Assembly (NCBI GenBank): GCA_905250115.1
Contig: CAJNOI010000226.1
Coordinates: forward strand, 59,093 to 123,092
Reading direction: 5' to 3'
Source: Adineta steineri
Taxonomy: Eukaryota > Rotifera > Eurotatoria > Adinetida > Adinetidae
DNA: 64,000 nucleotides
The translations under genes were made by a program, and so were the position numbers. The notes beneath the pieces are model-generated. The model did not search any database. It was given only the letters and a program-made list of their open reading frames with translations, and was not told where the DNA came from. Shown piece after piece: positions 8,355 through 19,598 of this stretch (the first letter of the stretch is position 1; each line of letters begins with the position of its first letter).

Positions 8355-10364
8355 GTGTAAAATTTTAACGACTTAATACTATTTTTAAAGCATTATTACA
8401 ACTTTTTTTCTCTATACAATATTCGAGAAACTACAAAAATGAATCGATGTTATCTGCCCATAAATAAATTTGTTTGTCAATTGAACTATATATATATAAT
8501 CTAGAAAATATTTCTACATTTTGACATACAATACAACGGCTTTCAAATGAATATTGCAGAAGTCCTTGAAAAATGTTCATCTATAGACGATCTAATAATA
8601 ATCTATTTTAGTGCGTCAAAGTACGATTTTATTAATTCTATCTAGTTTAATTATGAGACATTATTTTAAAGTTATTCAATGAAGTTATCTTGGCTTTAAC
8701 TTCTGAAGTTTCTTTTTAGGAAATTAATTATGTGTTCAAGGTAACACATAAGTCACTTGACTGAAAAAAATCCGAATATTTTTATTACAGCTCAAGTAAA
8801 CTATTTTGAGTGTAAGAATATTATATTCATAGTTTATCTACATTTGCATTATCTCTCATCCATTGATCTTAAAAACGATGCAAAATGTTCATATCTACTA
8901 AATTAATATAAAATAAACGAGTTATCACAATGACAGAACAGTACAGAAGAACTTTTCACAATACTATTAAACTTTTGTTGCATACAACAGAACAGAAGTT
9001 TTGACTATTTAAATAGTTTCATTAATAACATCATTGTCATGCGAAGAACACTATTACGACAAAGTTTGTGAATATAATGTAGAATATTTCTGTTAGTTTT
9101 CATAAATAAATTGAAAACTTTCGTATATGTGAAGATGCTATGACAAAAATATCCACAAATTTATCAAGTTTCACTGCGCTCGGAAAAAATAATATGATCA
9201 TTCGTATTAGTAGAGTAAATATTTTTATTACAATACATTACTATTCCAAATGGATATGTTAAGGACTGGGCGGAGTGTGAGCATGTTTAATGTTGTCTTG
9301 ATCATACACTCGCAACTACATCAAAACATTTTGATACAACTCCCACAGAATCACTGAGAAATTTTAGATCGAGAATCTCAGTTTAGGCGTGTTACTTTAT
9401 CTTTAATCTTTATAAAATCAAGAATAAAGTTGTTTTTTCTATCGAAACCTATTTTTTTATTTCGTTAGAGTAGCTAACAAAAAAATTATGATACTATACA
9501 GTTAACTATAATATGGAATAGCATTTTTCGTATATATCGTTTCTTATGTGATCCTTTTTTTTCGATAATATGACATATGGAAACGATGATGATGATAAAA
9601 AAGAGCATTAATAAATATATTCTGTTGTTATACAGGGTATTTGCATATGTACTTACTGTATGAAAAAATATATCTTTATCCTTTATTTTAACTTTATTTT
9701 TGCAAATAAAGATTATCTTTATCTTTATTTTATGAATATAAAGATTTACTTTATTTCTTTATTTATAAGATAAAGATAAAGTAACACTCTTATCTTAGTT
9801 GTTCTAATAAGCTGAAAATCCCAATTATTTCGTTTATCTCAAATTTAGTTTAAAACAACAACTTAGATTTAGTGAATGTCTACACATAACGTTCTTCATG
9901 AGCTCTGAGCTATTTATTCAATTCTCACCCTTTGCCAACGTTCGACATATAACCAATAGAGGATGTATAACTGGTAACTACCACTTGCGCTCACACCCGA
10001 CTGTTTGCTTTTTTTTGTCGCATAGTAATGATAATAGAAGTTGCGAGATACACAGTAACTGCTCTTCTAATAGTTTTCTCTTATGATAACAAATTGTCTT
10101 TACAAATGGTGAAGCAAAAAGAAACTCATCTATCAGCAGAGGCAACTGTTATCATCAGAAAGCATATTCCTTCAACAAACTTTAACTTTATCTCGACAGT
10201 ATTGTGTTGAAAGTTGTAGAGGACTAGAGTAGTAACGAGACAAGAGTTAGTTATTAGAATTATTACCTATTCCGATTTTATACCGACGAAATATGGTTAG
10301 GCATACACAATACTTGTAGTCATTGATTCAAATTTATGATTTTTGTTCGCTTTTTAGATTAATA
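8355..10364. other. 2 kb intergenic region with an AT-rich inverted repeat
   Basis: No gene was recognised. At about 9675-9785 runs of CTTTATCTTTATTT face AAGATAAAGATAAAG, an imperfect inverted repeat. Just before 10365 the sequence cgctttttag is a good splice acceptor, so an untranslated exon may precede the next gene. Confidence 0.4.
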
Positions 10365-11078
10365 ATGGATGCAGATACTATTTTTTCCAATTTGCCATAT
10401 GGTGAAAATATTGTTGGAAAATATGAATATTCTGAATGTTGTAATTCGGTAAAAACTACTTGTATTCTTACTAATTTGCGTTTACTCATTCGTTGGAAGG
10501 AAACATTTCTGTGTTGTTGTCACCAGTCTCATTATTCTGCTATCAGACTAAAGTCGATATCTCGTATTGACGAAACACGTCCCAGTCGATACAATTTTAT
10601 TATTGGTGTAATATTGTTTATCATTGGCCTTATTTCATCAATTTTTTGGAAAAATATACCAATACATATTCTCGATTATGCAGTCTTGGTCGTTGGTATT
10701 TTAATACAAGTTGGAGCTTTAATCCGTTTGATTTGGCTTTTCTTATTACTCAGATACAAATTTATTACGTTGAAAGGCAATTTCGGTTCGGAAACATTGA
10801 AATTTTTAAAATCATCAGCAAGAGAATTCGAATCAAAACTAAGTGAAATGATCTTTATAATGCAAACGCAGCATACCAATGAACAAAGCAATAAGCAGGA
10901 ACTATTTTCACCAACAGCACCGACTTTCACCATTGATAATGAACTACAATACTATTCTAAAGAAAACAAATATCGATATGTTGTACCAAAAGAAAAGACT
11001 TCCAATGTTCAAAATGGAATGAAACATTATCATACTGACAAAAAATACCGTCAGCATCGGCCAACAGAGAACTTTTGA
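10365..11078 (+). CDS. Two-TM membrane protein with N-terminal PH-like segment, unknown function
   Basis: A 237-residue open frame, starting at MDADTIFSNLPYGENIVGKY. The N-terminal 75 residues (GENIVGKYEY, TTCILTNLRLLIRWKE, SHYSAIRLKSISRID) have the pattern of small PH-like membrane proteins, in which beta strands are followed by a short alpha segment. A CCC cluster (LCCCHQS) could be palmitoylated. Two hydrophobic segments follow: FIIGVILFIIGLISSIFW and AVLVVGILIQVGALIRLIWL. The C-terminal 90 residues are polar and low in structure. The start chosen follows a likely splice acceptor; an in-frame ATG at 10323 is upstream of it. I do not recognise a named family. Confidence 0.6.
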   Translation: MDADTIFSNLPYGENIVGKYEYSECCNSVKTTCILTNLRLLIRWKETFLCCCHQSHYSAIRLKSISRIDETRPSRYNFIIGVILFIIGLISSIFWKNIPIHILDYAVLVVGILIQVGALIRLIWLFLLLRYKFITLKGNFGSETLKFLKSSAREFESKLSEMIFIMQTQHTNEQSNKQELFSPTAPTFTIDNELQYYSKENKYRYVVPKEKTSNVQNGMKHYHTDKKYRQHRPTENF

Positions 11079-11210
11079 AATAGATTTTTCGAATACTTCC
11101 ATTCTGTTCTGTTTTTTTTTCAAATATGAATAATAATCGCAATACAAAACAACATCAATTCATTAAACAAGATGGACGTAGGTTAGTTTGTTATCTTGCG
11201 TCCCCATCTA

Positions 11211-11680
11211 GGTATTGTCCCAAAATCCGGAAATTTTTTAAAAAAGATTCAATAGTTTTTTTAACAAAGAAGCATGTACAAAAAAGAAGAAAAATCATTT
11301 GATTTGAAGAGAGGTGACGTAGTTCACTTTTTACTAGCTACCAATAAAGAAAATCCCACGAGATGCTCATCGCCCTCGAAATATTTGGCACGTAGGATTA
11401 TGAAAGCTCAGGCTCAGTTCTTTCGAATCAAAACTGTCACATTTCTATCGGCAAGCGTTTTGATTTTAGCTAGAAGGTAAGGGTATGGATAAAGTATGGA
11501 TACAACACCCACACTCTCAAGGTGCACGTCTGTGTATATTTGCTAATAGAAGTGCAGAGCACAGTTAAGTAGACGATAATCATGGTCGACGTAGACAACC
11601 ATAAATATTTATGAAAGAATATTATCATTCTCTTCTGTTAGAACGATATCAGAAATTTTCCGGATTTCAAGACACATTCG
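11211..11680. mobile_element. Probable 470-bp MITE with imperfect terminal inverted repeats
   Basis: The left end has TGTCCCAAAATCCGGAAATT and the reverse complement of the right end has TGTCTTGAAATCCGGAAAAT. Both ends are flanked by the direct repeat CCATCTA (11204-11210 and 11681-11687). The interior has no supported coding sequence. A near-8-bp target duplication would fit hAT, but the terminal bases are weakly conserved, so the class is open. Confidence 0.4.
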
Positions 11681-11790
11681 CCATCTATAGCTTTACTACT
11701 CAAAGTTTTATTTCAAAAGTAAATAATTGTTACGATTCTTTATTAATATTTATTATATTTATATAATAAAAAATGATTTTAATGAAAATA

Positions 11791-12759
11791 TTATTGTTTT
11801 TCTTTTTGTGCTACTGATGTGAGAATTTTAGGTGGTCCAACTTGTAAAAAACTAGATTTTCCTGCTGGACACATATAATTTTGTTTCATAAGTAAATCAG
11901 AAAGTCTATGTGGTACGATTCGTGGTGGCATAAAATGCATAAAATCTCGATGAAGAGTTCCTAATGCATATATTATATAAAGTGTTAATGATGATGGTTG
12001 TTTTAATCCAAGTTTTTTATGAAACATTTCACCACCAACCACATAAAGAAGCCCATTAAGAAGAATTCGTGTAATCGAAGCTGGCAAAAGTAATCCATAC
12101 CATTTTTGAACAAGTATATGAATAGCATTTGTTAATATAGATCCAGATTCTGTTTCAGTTGCACTAATATCACTATTTGTATAATCATTAACAAGTATAT
12201 ATACATTTTCTAAAGATGTTGGTAAATTTTTTAAATTCATTTTTTGTCCAACTTTTTCATAAAAAATAAATAAAGCTTGTTTTTCAGTATTATCTAACTG
12301 TCTCCAACCAAATACATCAATCATACGTATTGTATCAACAATAAAACAACATAAGACATAAACGAAATCTTCATTACGTGTTCGATTACTGAATACACCA
12401 TGTATATTATTTAAATGTTCGATACTAGTTTGTCCCTCATCACTATCTAGACCATAATCAACCCACGCATGCATTAATATATCTGTATCATTAACACGTT
12501 TTTCTGTTTCACCAGCAATTATATTTGTTTGTCTATAAACTTTTGATATAGTAGGCGAAACAAATGTACGATAAAATGCCAGATTAATACCATAAAAACA
12601 TTCAAAAGGAAATTCATAACAACACAAATGATGATAAATTTGTTCAGCATTAAGATTTACTAAATTCTGTTTATATGCTAAATACCATTGTAAACGTATT
12701 CGATAGAATAAAATTAAGAGACATATGATGAAAAACATTAATAATACTATTACAAACAT
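11791..12759 (-). CDS. mpaB/rubber-oxygenase-like (DUF2236) membrane-anchored oxygenase
   Basis: A single-exon 322-residue protein. Residues 2-19 are an N-terminal membrane anchor (FVIVLLMFFIICLLILFY). The body matches the fungal ER-bound oxygenase mpaB family in order: FECFYGINLAFYRTFVSPTI, then a Thr/Asp-rich stretch with ETEKRVNDTDILMHAWV, then LNNIHGVFSNRTRNEDFVY, then MIDVFGWRQLDNTEKQALF. The His in NNIHG is at the place of the family's conserved heme-ligand region. Fungal mpaB cleaves the prenyl side chain of a mycophenolic-acid intermediate at the ER, but that substrate is not implied here. No introns were seen, while several neighbours have many, so relatively recent acquisition is possible. 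Family assignment is fairly sure, substrate unknown. Confidence 0.65.
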   Translation of the reverse strand: MFVIVLLMFFIICLLILFYRIRLQWYLAYKQNLVNLNAEQIYHHLCCYEFPFECFYGINLAFYRTFVSPTISKVYRQTNIIAGETEKRVNDTDILMHAWVDYGLDSDEGQTSIEHLNNIHGVFSNRTRNEDFVYVLCCFIVDTIRMIDVFGWRQLDNTEKQALFIFYEKVGQKMNLKNLPTSLENVYILVNDYTNSDISATETESGSILTNAIHILVQKWYGLLLPASITRILLNGLLYVVGGEMFHKKLGLKQPSSLTLYIIYALGTLHRDFMHFMPPRIVPHRLSDLLMKQNYMCPAGKSSFLQVGPPKILTSVAQKEKQ

Positions 12760-13167
12760 TTTTCAAGTATTGATTATATTACAGTTAAAATTATAATGAC
12801 AACAAAATATATAAAGTATCGAAATATATTTGGTATGATTGGCTTGCTCTACTTCACTGATTATTATTATTTTTTTTTATAGGATGCACTCAAAAAACAA
12901 ATGTATATCATTCACGTGAAAATTATAATCATCGAATATTAATCATACAAAATTAAACCTTTTTTCATAATATATGGTACTTGAAGACGTAGGTGAAGGT
13001 CAAAGTATTTATTTCATATCACAATTATATCCACTCAATAATTATCAAATGTAAATATTTGATAGCAAAAAAAAAACAATAAGTATATTGTGAATCTTAA
13101 AAAAATCTGTTATTTCATATTCGTCAAATAAATTAAATTAAAAAAAAAAGAAGAAGAGTGAATGAGA
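12760..13167. other. Intergenic, nothing recognised
   Basis: AT-rich spacer between two minus-strand genes with homopolymer A runs near 13069 and 13140. It must contain the promoter of the mpaB-like gene and the 3' end of the next one. Confidence 0.35.
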
Positions 13168-14603
13168 TTATTCTTCAATATCATCTTTAATTTCATCATC
13201 AATACCAAATTGATCTCCTGGTATAATTATTTTATCTAAACATGATAATTGTTCAATTTGTTCTAAAAATTCTTTTCGTTGTTCACTTGTAGAATTTTCA
13301 TCATTTGTCGATAAAAATAATGAAAATTGATGTTGAAATTGTTCAGATGATATTAAATCAACAAATGATGGTTGAAATAAATGAATTAATTCATCACGTA
13401 ATTTATCAATATGTTCACCAATATATTTTGCTCGTTTAAGACGTTTCATAATACGTTGAGTTTTCAATTGTCTCATTGTATATTCATATTGTAATGTACG
13501 AATACGACATGCAGAAAAATTTTCAACTTGACGACGATATTCTAAAGAAAAAATACATACATATCAAAATTTTACTCATTCCTAGATTATCTTTCTCGAA
13601 ATCTAATTAGTTATTTCATAAAAATAAGATCTTATTTACAAGGATTTTTCAATCATCAGATATGTTTTAGAAGAACTATCTGATTATGATAAGAATTGAA
13701 GTCAAAAAAGTATATTTTACAAAGTTTTGGCTTGGAGTAATAGCTACGCTCTTAGATGAGACTAGGACGTGTCACAGCTGTGCAATGCAATTCACAATGA
13801 TTGCAGCAGAAGGAATCGATTTTTTAGCACTACCATATATAGTATTTTCTATTATGTTCGTAGACATATAAACGGCAAATATCAATTCCTTGTACTACAG
13901 TCATTTTTCATGGTATGTGTCCGTTACAGATGATTAAAACAGTGGCGGATTTAGGAGTGGGTAATGGAAGCGGTCACCCTCTCTTCGAAATTTTATTTTT
14001 ATTTTTTACAGCAAAACTGGTTTCGCATTACTTCGATTGGACTCAAAAAATAGTTTTTAGTCAAAATCGTCCCCCCTACTCAAAAATCGACTCTCCCTTT
14101 CAAAATCCTAGATCCGCCATTGGATCAAAAAAATTGCGAACTTATGGTTTTCTATTTTTACAAAACATGTTAGTCAAACTGACGATTATAGTATTCGTTT
14201 TTCAAGTGACTATTTTATCTTATATATTAAATTAAAAATATTTACCATCCCAAAAATCTCGATTTTTTTGTAATTGTGCATCTCTCCATTGATCTAATTC
14301 TCTTTCTGTATTTTCAATTGCTTGTAAACGTTGTTCAACTTCATGTGCTAATGATTCTAAATCTTCTAAAACTTTTTGAGCATCATGATGACGTTTTTCT
14401 GCACAATTATCACATAAATATAAATTAAGATTTGCATCTGTTGTTATTGTTCGTCCTCGTTCAGGTCGATTTTGACGTTTTACACAAGAATCAACTATTG
14501 AACAATCATCACATTGATGAATATATTCATTTTCTTCATGTATTTGTTCGACTAATTGATCAAGAATATAAATAACATCATCATCAAGATTTTCTTCATT
14601 CAT
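13168..14603 (-). CDS. Two-exon coiled-coil protein with a Cys/His cluster, unknown function
   Basis: Exon 1 is 14603-14246 and exon 2 is 13541-13168; the donor (GATG|GTAAAT) and acceptor (ttttttctttag) keep one frame, giving 243 residues. The N-terminal part carries CDDCSIVDSC and, about 30 residues later, CDNCAEKRHH, a pattern that could bind zinc like a B-box. A heptad-rich helix follows (VLEDLESLAHEVEQRLQAIE to LDQWRDAQLQKNRDFWDG), then basic helices (MRQLKTQRIMKRLKRAKYIG) and an acidic tail (DDEIKDDIEE). The 704-bp intron is unusually long for this region and contains a hAT MITE (13940-14122). I do not recognise the family; a cytoplasmic scaffold is possible. Confidence 0.65.
13940..14122. 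mobile_element. 183-bp hAT-type MITE inside an intron
   Basis: The left end is CAGTGGCGGATTTAGGA and the right end reads TCCTAGATCCGCCATTG, inverted repeats with the CAGTGGCGGATCTAGG consensus typical of hAT MITEs. The flanks GATTAAAA (13932-13939) and GATCAAAA (14123-14130) are an 8-bp target duplication with one mismatch. It has no coding capacity. Confidence 0.8.
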
Positions 14604-14835
14604 TTATCTGAAGAAAAATAAAATTTTTTATTCATTCTTTAGAACATTTTTTCATGTAGGAAAAAAAGGATTCCAATTCTGCTGAATTATTTCGTAAAAC
14701 TATTTTCTCTATTCGATTAGAAGATTAATAGAAGCATGACAAAGATAAGCATATTATTATTGCGGGGGGGAAAAAAAGGAGCACTAAAAATTTTTATTAT
14801 GTATTAGTTCATCACTAAAGATATTGTTTAAATAA

Positions 14836-17313
14836 TTAATGCGTGTGTGTATGTTCTTTTGCATTTTTAAATAAAACATTTGGTTTAATAAGTTTTGCTG
14901 TCCACCAAAATATATTAATTGATTGAGGATGAATTAGTAAATTATCCGAATCAATATGAGTATCATTTGATGTTGGTAAATATGCAGTTGGCCATTGATA
15001 TTCATAATGAACATGATGTGGTACATCATGTTCTGTTAATTCGCGTAATGATATATGAGCAACACCATCTTTTTGTTTCTTTAAATTGAATAAAACCTTT
15101 TATGAAAAAAATAAATAAATATGATATTTATTAAAATAGTATATATTCTTACAACATATCCTCGATGACCAGGTGCTTCTCTTATAAACCAAAATGAATT
15201 TGAATCGGCATGAAAACCTGTTTCTAACACACCAAATTGAAATGATTCTTGTTGACGTAATTTAGCCAAATGACGAAAAACAGTTAATAAGGAATCTCTC
15301 TTTACACCACCTAATGCTTCTTGACGCTATGATAATAAAAAATAATTCATTAGTTCTTTTTATTAAGAAATTTTCAATATTTACTTTAACACTTGTTTTA
15401 GCTATTTTATAATTATTTTTCAAATGATTTTCACAATTTGCTGCATTTCGTGCACAAAATCCTCCGGTTACACTATCAGATGTCCATGACATTAAAGGTG
15501 TAGATTTCTATGCAAAATATTCTTATAGGAAAAAAAAAGATGATATATCATTTTATTTCTTACCTGATCAAGACCAATTTCTTCTCCATAAAGTATAATT
15601 GGTGTTCCACCAAATAACATACCCATAGTTAAAATCATTTCTTTTGATAATTGATTCTCATTGATAGTACCAATATCATCACTTTTTCGTATTGATCCTA
15701 ACTAAAAAAATCAGAAAAATTGTTTTGCCAAAAGAAAATAATTTTTTCTATTTGAATTAACCTGCCAAAATTGTGGTTTAGGTCTCTCATTATTTTCAAA
15801 TGATTGTATTCTTGTATTCAATGACTCAGCATTGATATTTGATCGTTGTGGTGTATCAAATAAAAATAATGAATGTGCGGTTTTATTGTGTAAATCATCA
15901 TTTTCAATTAAACGTTGTAAACCAAATGGTATATCAAATAAAAGTAATCTTAAAAGCAAATTTTGTTGCATATCTTTAAAACAAAGAATTAATGATTTAC
16001 TTTGGTTTAGCTGCTTTTTCAATTTCAGTTTTAATTTCAGCCCAATGTTTAATTGTACCATATGAGATGGTATATAAACGAGTTTGTTGATCATATTTAA
16101 GTGGAAGATTAACACGAATTCCATCGATTTTCTTTGTTGATAACCAATAACGAATACGATCCTAAATAAATATTTGAAGAAAAAAAAACAAATATTTTCT
16201 TTAGTAAAATGAAATATTACGTCTGCTGCCGAGGATATTTCTTCTTGGTTGAAATCAAGTGGTAATCGACCATATGATGTCAAATACTTACAACCAAGAT
16301 TTTCAGTTCCTCCACGACATGGTTGCTAAACAGAAAAAGTTTTCTTTCTTATTCATTTGAAAATAATAAATTACTTCGATTTTGAAAGGAACAGATGAAG
16401 AACCATACCATAAAACACCATTGGGATCGTGTGTCGATGCTAATGGTAAATCAATTATCAAATGCATATCTATTTATGACAAACAAAATAAGATATTTTA
16501 AATAAAATAGAATATAAATTTCAAATAGAAACCTTTTCGATTAAGAATTTTTGCTAATTCTTGTAAATCATTATCGCCTCCAACATTTGGATCAACTATC
16601 TTTAAATCGATATTTTTATCATGAGGAATTTGTCCATCTAATTTAATTGATGTACCACCTGAGACATTGAATATTGATGATTGTAAAAGAATTGATTTAA
16701 TATTATTTTTTTCAAAATAAGGTAATTTTTCTTGAATACCTAAAAGAAGAAAATTATTTATAAATATTACTGTTTCTTTTTTTAGTATATTAAATAAAAC
16801 CTTTAATATCTCCAATTCCATCACCATTCGAATCGCGAAATGTTGATACATCAATTTCATAAATAATATCTTTTTGATACCATTCAAGTACAGGTTTCGG
16901 TGGACAACGTTGAGTGTATATAATTAAAAGAATGGATCCAATGAGAAGTGCTATAAGTAATAAAATATATAATAATGCAATTATTAAACGAATACGTTTC
17001 CATTTTGGATCATTTATATATGCTTTTAATTCCTTTTGAATAGAAGAAGAAAAAAACCTTTTTTTATTATTTGAGCAGTTATGAGTATTTGGAAAAAAAA
17101 GAATACCTCAGCAGTTAATCCAATAAATTCATTATTTTCTTTCGGTTTTTTATATTGAACTATTTCATCAACTACAATATTTTGTTCTCCACTTGGATGA
17201 AATTTTGCAACATGACCAACCTTTGTTTGAACGTCACTTCCATCAACTATTAATACCTGATGAGCTTCATCCGGTACATCTTTAGTTTTACTTATTTGAA
17301 TTTTTTCACTCAT
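14836..17313 (-). CDS. SLC3A-type heavy chain of heteromeric amino acid transporters (4F2hc/rBAT-like)
   Basis: Ten exons: 17313-17107, 17032-16801, 16739-16533, 16469-16375, 16325-16221, 16161-15762, 15701-15564, 15507-15385, 15326-15153, 15096-14836; about 645 residues. An N-terminal cytosolic region (NNEFIGLTAEELKAYI) precedes one TM helix (IIALLYILLLIALLIGSILL). The outer region is an alpha-amylase-like (GH13) domain: DIIYEIDVSTFRDSNGDGIG, then VDPNVGGDNDLQELAKIL, then IIDLPLASTHDPNG, later TPIILYGEEIGLDQ. The usual catalytic DGxRxDA is IDGIRVNL, without the Asp, as expected for a non-enzymatic chaperone subunit that carries a light-chain transporter to the plasma membrane. Exon 6 is 400 nt, so frame is lost by one base near 16000 (CCAAAGTAAATC), where the following exon sequence continues in the next frame. 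This is an assembly indel or a real lesion. Short 50-75 bp introns throughout. Confidence 0.8.
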
Positions 17314-19598
17314 ATTTTACTGTTCCACTTGCCTTATGAGATAAGATAGAATAAACAAGAAAAAAAAAAAGAAGTATGTCGCCCTTGAGATATACATAAC
17401 TGATTAAAATCAACCAATTATAAACGCACCGTAATACTCGACATCGGACATGAGCGACATCCGTTTCGTACTCATATTTTTAGTCTACATAAAAAATGTA
17501 TACGTTATACATAAACATATTTTTTCAGGCAAAGATTAATATGATTTGAAATACTATTACGATAACAAATGTTGTAGAAAATGATTATATAGTCAAGTTC
17601 TTCATCCTACGAGATAATTTCATTTTATCAACGACAGGATAGTGTACAACCTTAATTTTGACTACACATATATTATTGAACTGCATATAAGAAATTTATT
17701 CTGCCTGTATAAGATTTATTTATTAGATAAAAAATACGATTTTTAATTATTTTGTCGTTGGTCAATGAGAATAATCCCACATTCATCAAATTCAATTATT
17801 TCAATAGTTCTTTAACTGATTAAATTCATAAACGAACAATAGCAATGCAATAAAAACGTAAACGTGATATTTAAATGAATAGACAAAGATAATCATTTTG
17901 TACTGAACTATTCAATTCACTACTTTTGTTTGTATTTATTTTTATTCACGTATAGTTCAATAACTAACCCTTTGGTTACAGATGACTCATATATGAGCAT
18001 TGAACTTTTGTAGATATTATCTTCAATATAATGTCATTTAGACTTTATCAAAAGAACTGCTATATGTTTCTCTTATCCTAACAATAGTATTGCGTGATGA
18101 CTGCATATCAGTATTCATATATATTATCTCTATTGTGTTCTAACATGCCAGCTTTTGACATTCAATCACGTTCTAATAAATTCTATGTCTTTTCTCTTTC
18201 TACAGACGCTCTCGTATAAATAAAATTTCAATTCTATACTACTGATTCTCATGAAATCTAACAGGAAATATTGCACGAAGATCTTGTATAGTTTGTAGTC
18301 ATACAAGCAGATGTGAGAAAAAGCGTACCGATACACGCTATCAGTGTAATGTTTGTTTTCAAGACTATTATACTTTGAAATATTTTTGAATACTTTCATA
18401 TGTTAATAAAATTTATTTGAGACTATTTTGGAACGAAAAACAAAAAATTCATCATAATAAAAAAAACCGCGTAATCAAAGGGTCGAACACACTATAGTAT
18501 AAAAACACTATAGCTATTTATTTTTCTTCCGGACCAGAGTTGTATTCTTTTGGATTAGAAAGAAAACAAGGCATATATAAACGATATACATAGAAAAAAT
18601 TACAATGACATTTAGAAGAATGAGTTTCTGACAAAGATACCAATCGAAAAACAATATCATCGAACTATGACAAATTGTAAGATTGATGTAACAATCTATA
18701 TTAGTGGTTGATGACGAAGATAGGTAAAGAAAATATAATTGATGAATTCCAGATACGATTGGATTTATTGCTTAAAAATTGTGACATAGTGATACTGAAA
18801 AAGTCTGTCAAAAACAAACCGAATTGTAACCATTACAAAATTAAATAGACAAATTGTGTATCATCCGTTGAAGTTTTGTTACAACCGAATATTTATTGAA
18901 GAATCATTGATCAGATGTAAATTGGTTGCTACATTTTGTCTGCTGAGACATCTAAAACAAATTACAACTTATTATATTTTTTTGTTATAAACCAAATAGT
19001 CTGTGTATATATTTAAATTTAATGTACAATAAAATATTTATTATTAGTTTTATGAATAAACTAACCGTTTGTTTTTGCTGAATAAAAACGAATATAACGT
19101 AAGAATTAAGCATCATATTTCATATTTATGAAGAAATATGATATACAAGTGCTGATCATCAACTCTGAATATAAAATAAAAATCAAGGTACAACGATTTC
19201 GTTCTCTATACAGTGCATTCATGCATGACAATTATCGTCCTACTCTTAATATATCTATACTCAATAATGTGTATTTTGTTTGATGTTCATTTAAATTGAT
19301 GTGTAAAAAAGTTGAAATTATTTACAAGCGATATTTTATTCATATTAAAATATATCATACAAAACAGGTGATCATTATTACATTGTAAATTTGTATAAAC
19401 AAGAAGATTATGAATGTGAATGTAGATGAGGGTTGTTATATTTATGCAAACAATCATTGAACTATGAAAAGAATAACAAAAAGATATTTCATTTAACAGA
19501 AGAGATTCTTTTTGCGAATCAGCAGGATTATTTATTCATATGCAAAACTACATAGTTATATAAAGTTATTTTGATAAGGTACAGATGAAAACAAATAA
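17314..19598. other. 2.3 kb intergenic region, nothing recognised
   Basis: AT-rich; small open frames lack splice logic or recognisable motifs. It contains the promoter of the SLC3A gene (start at 17313) and the 3' end of the dehydrogenase gene. CACTATAG occurs twice near 18490-18511, with no further structure. Confidence 0.4.

Noticed and set aside
13915..14235. 106-codon plus-strand frame
   Set aside because: It covers the hAT MITE and intron sequence of a minus-strand gene and has no protein-like pattern.
18166..18399. 77-codon minus-strand frame
   Set aside because: No recognisable family, low complexity, no splice or promoter support.
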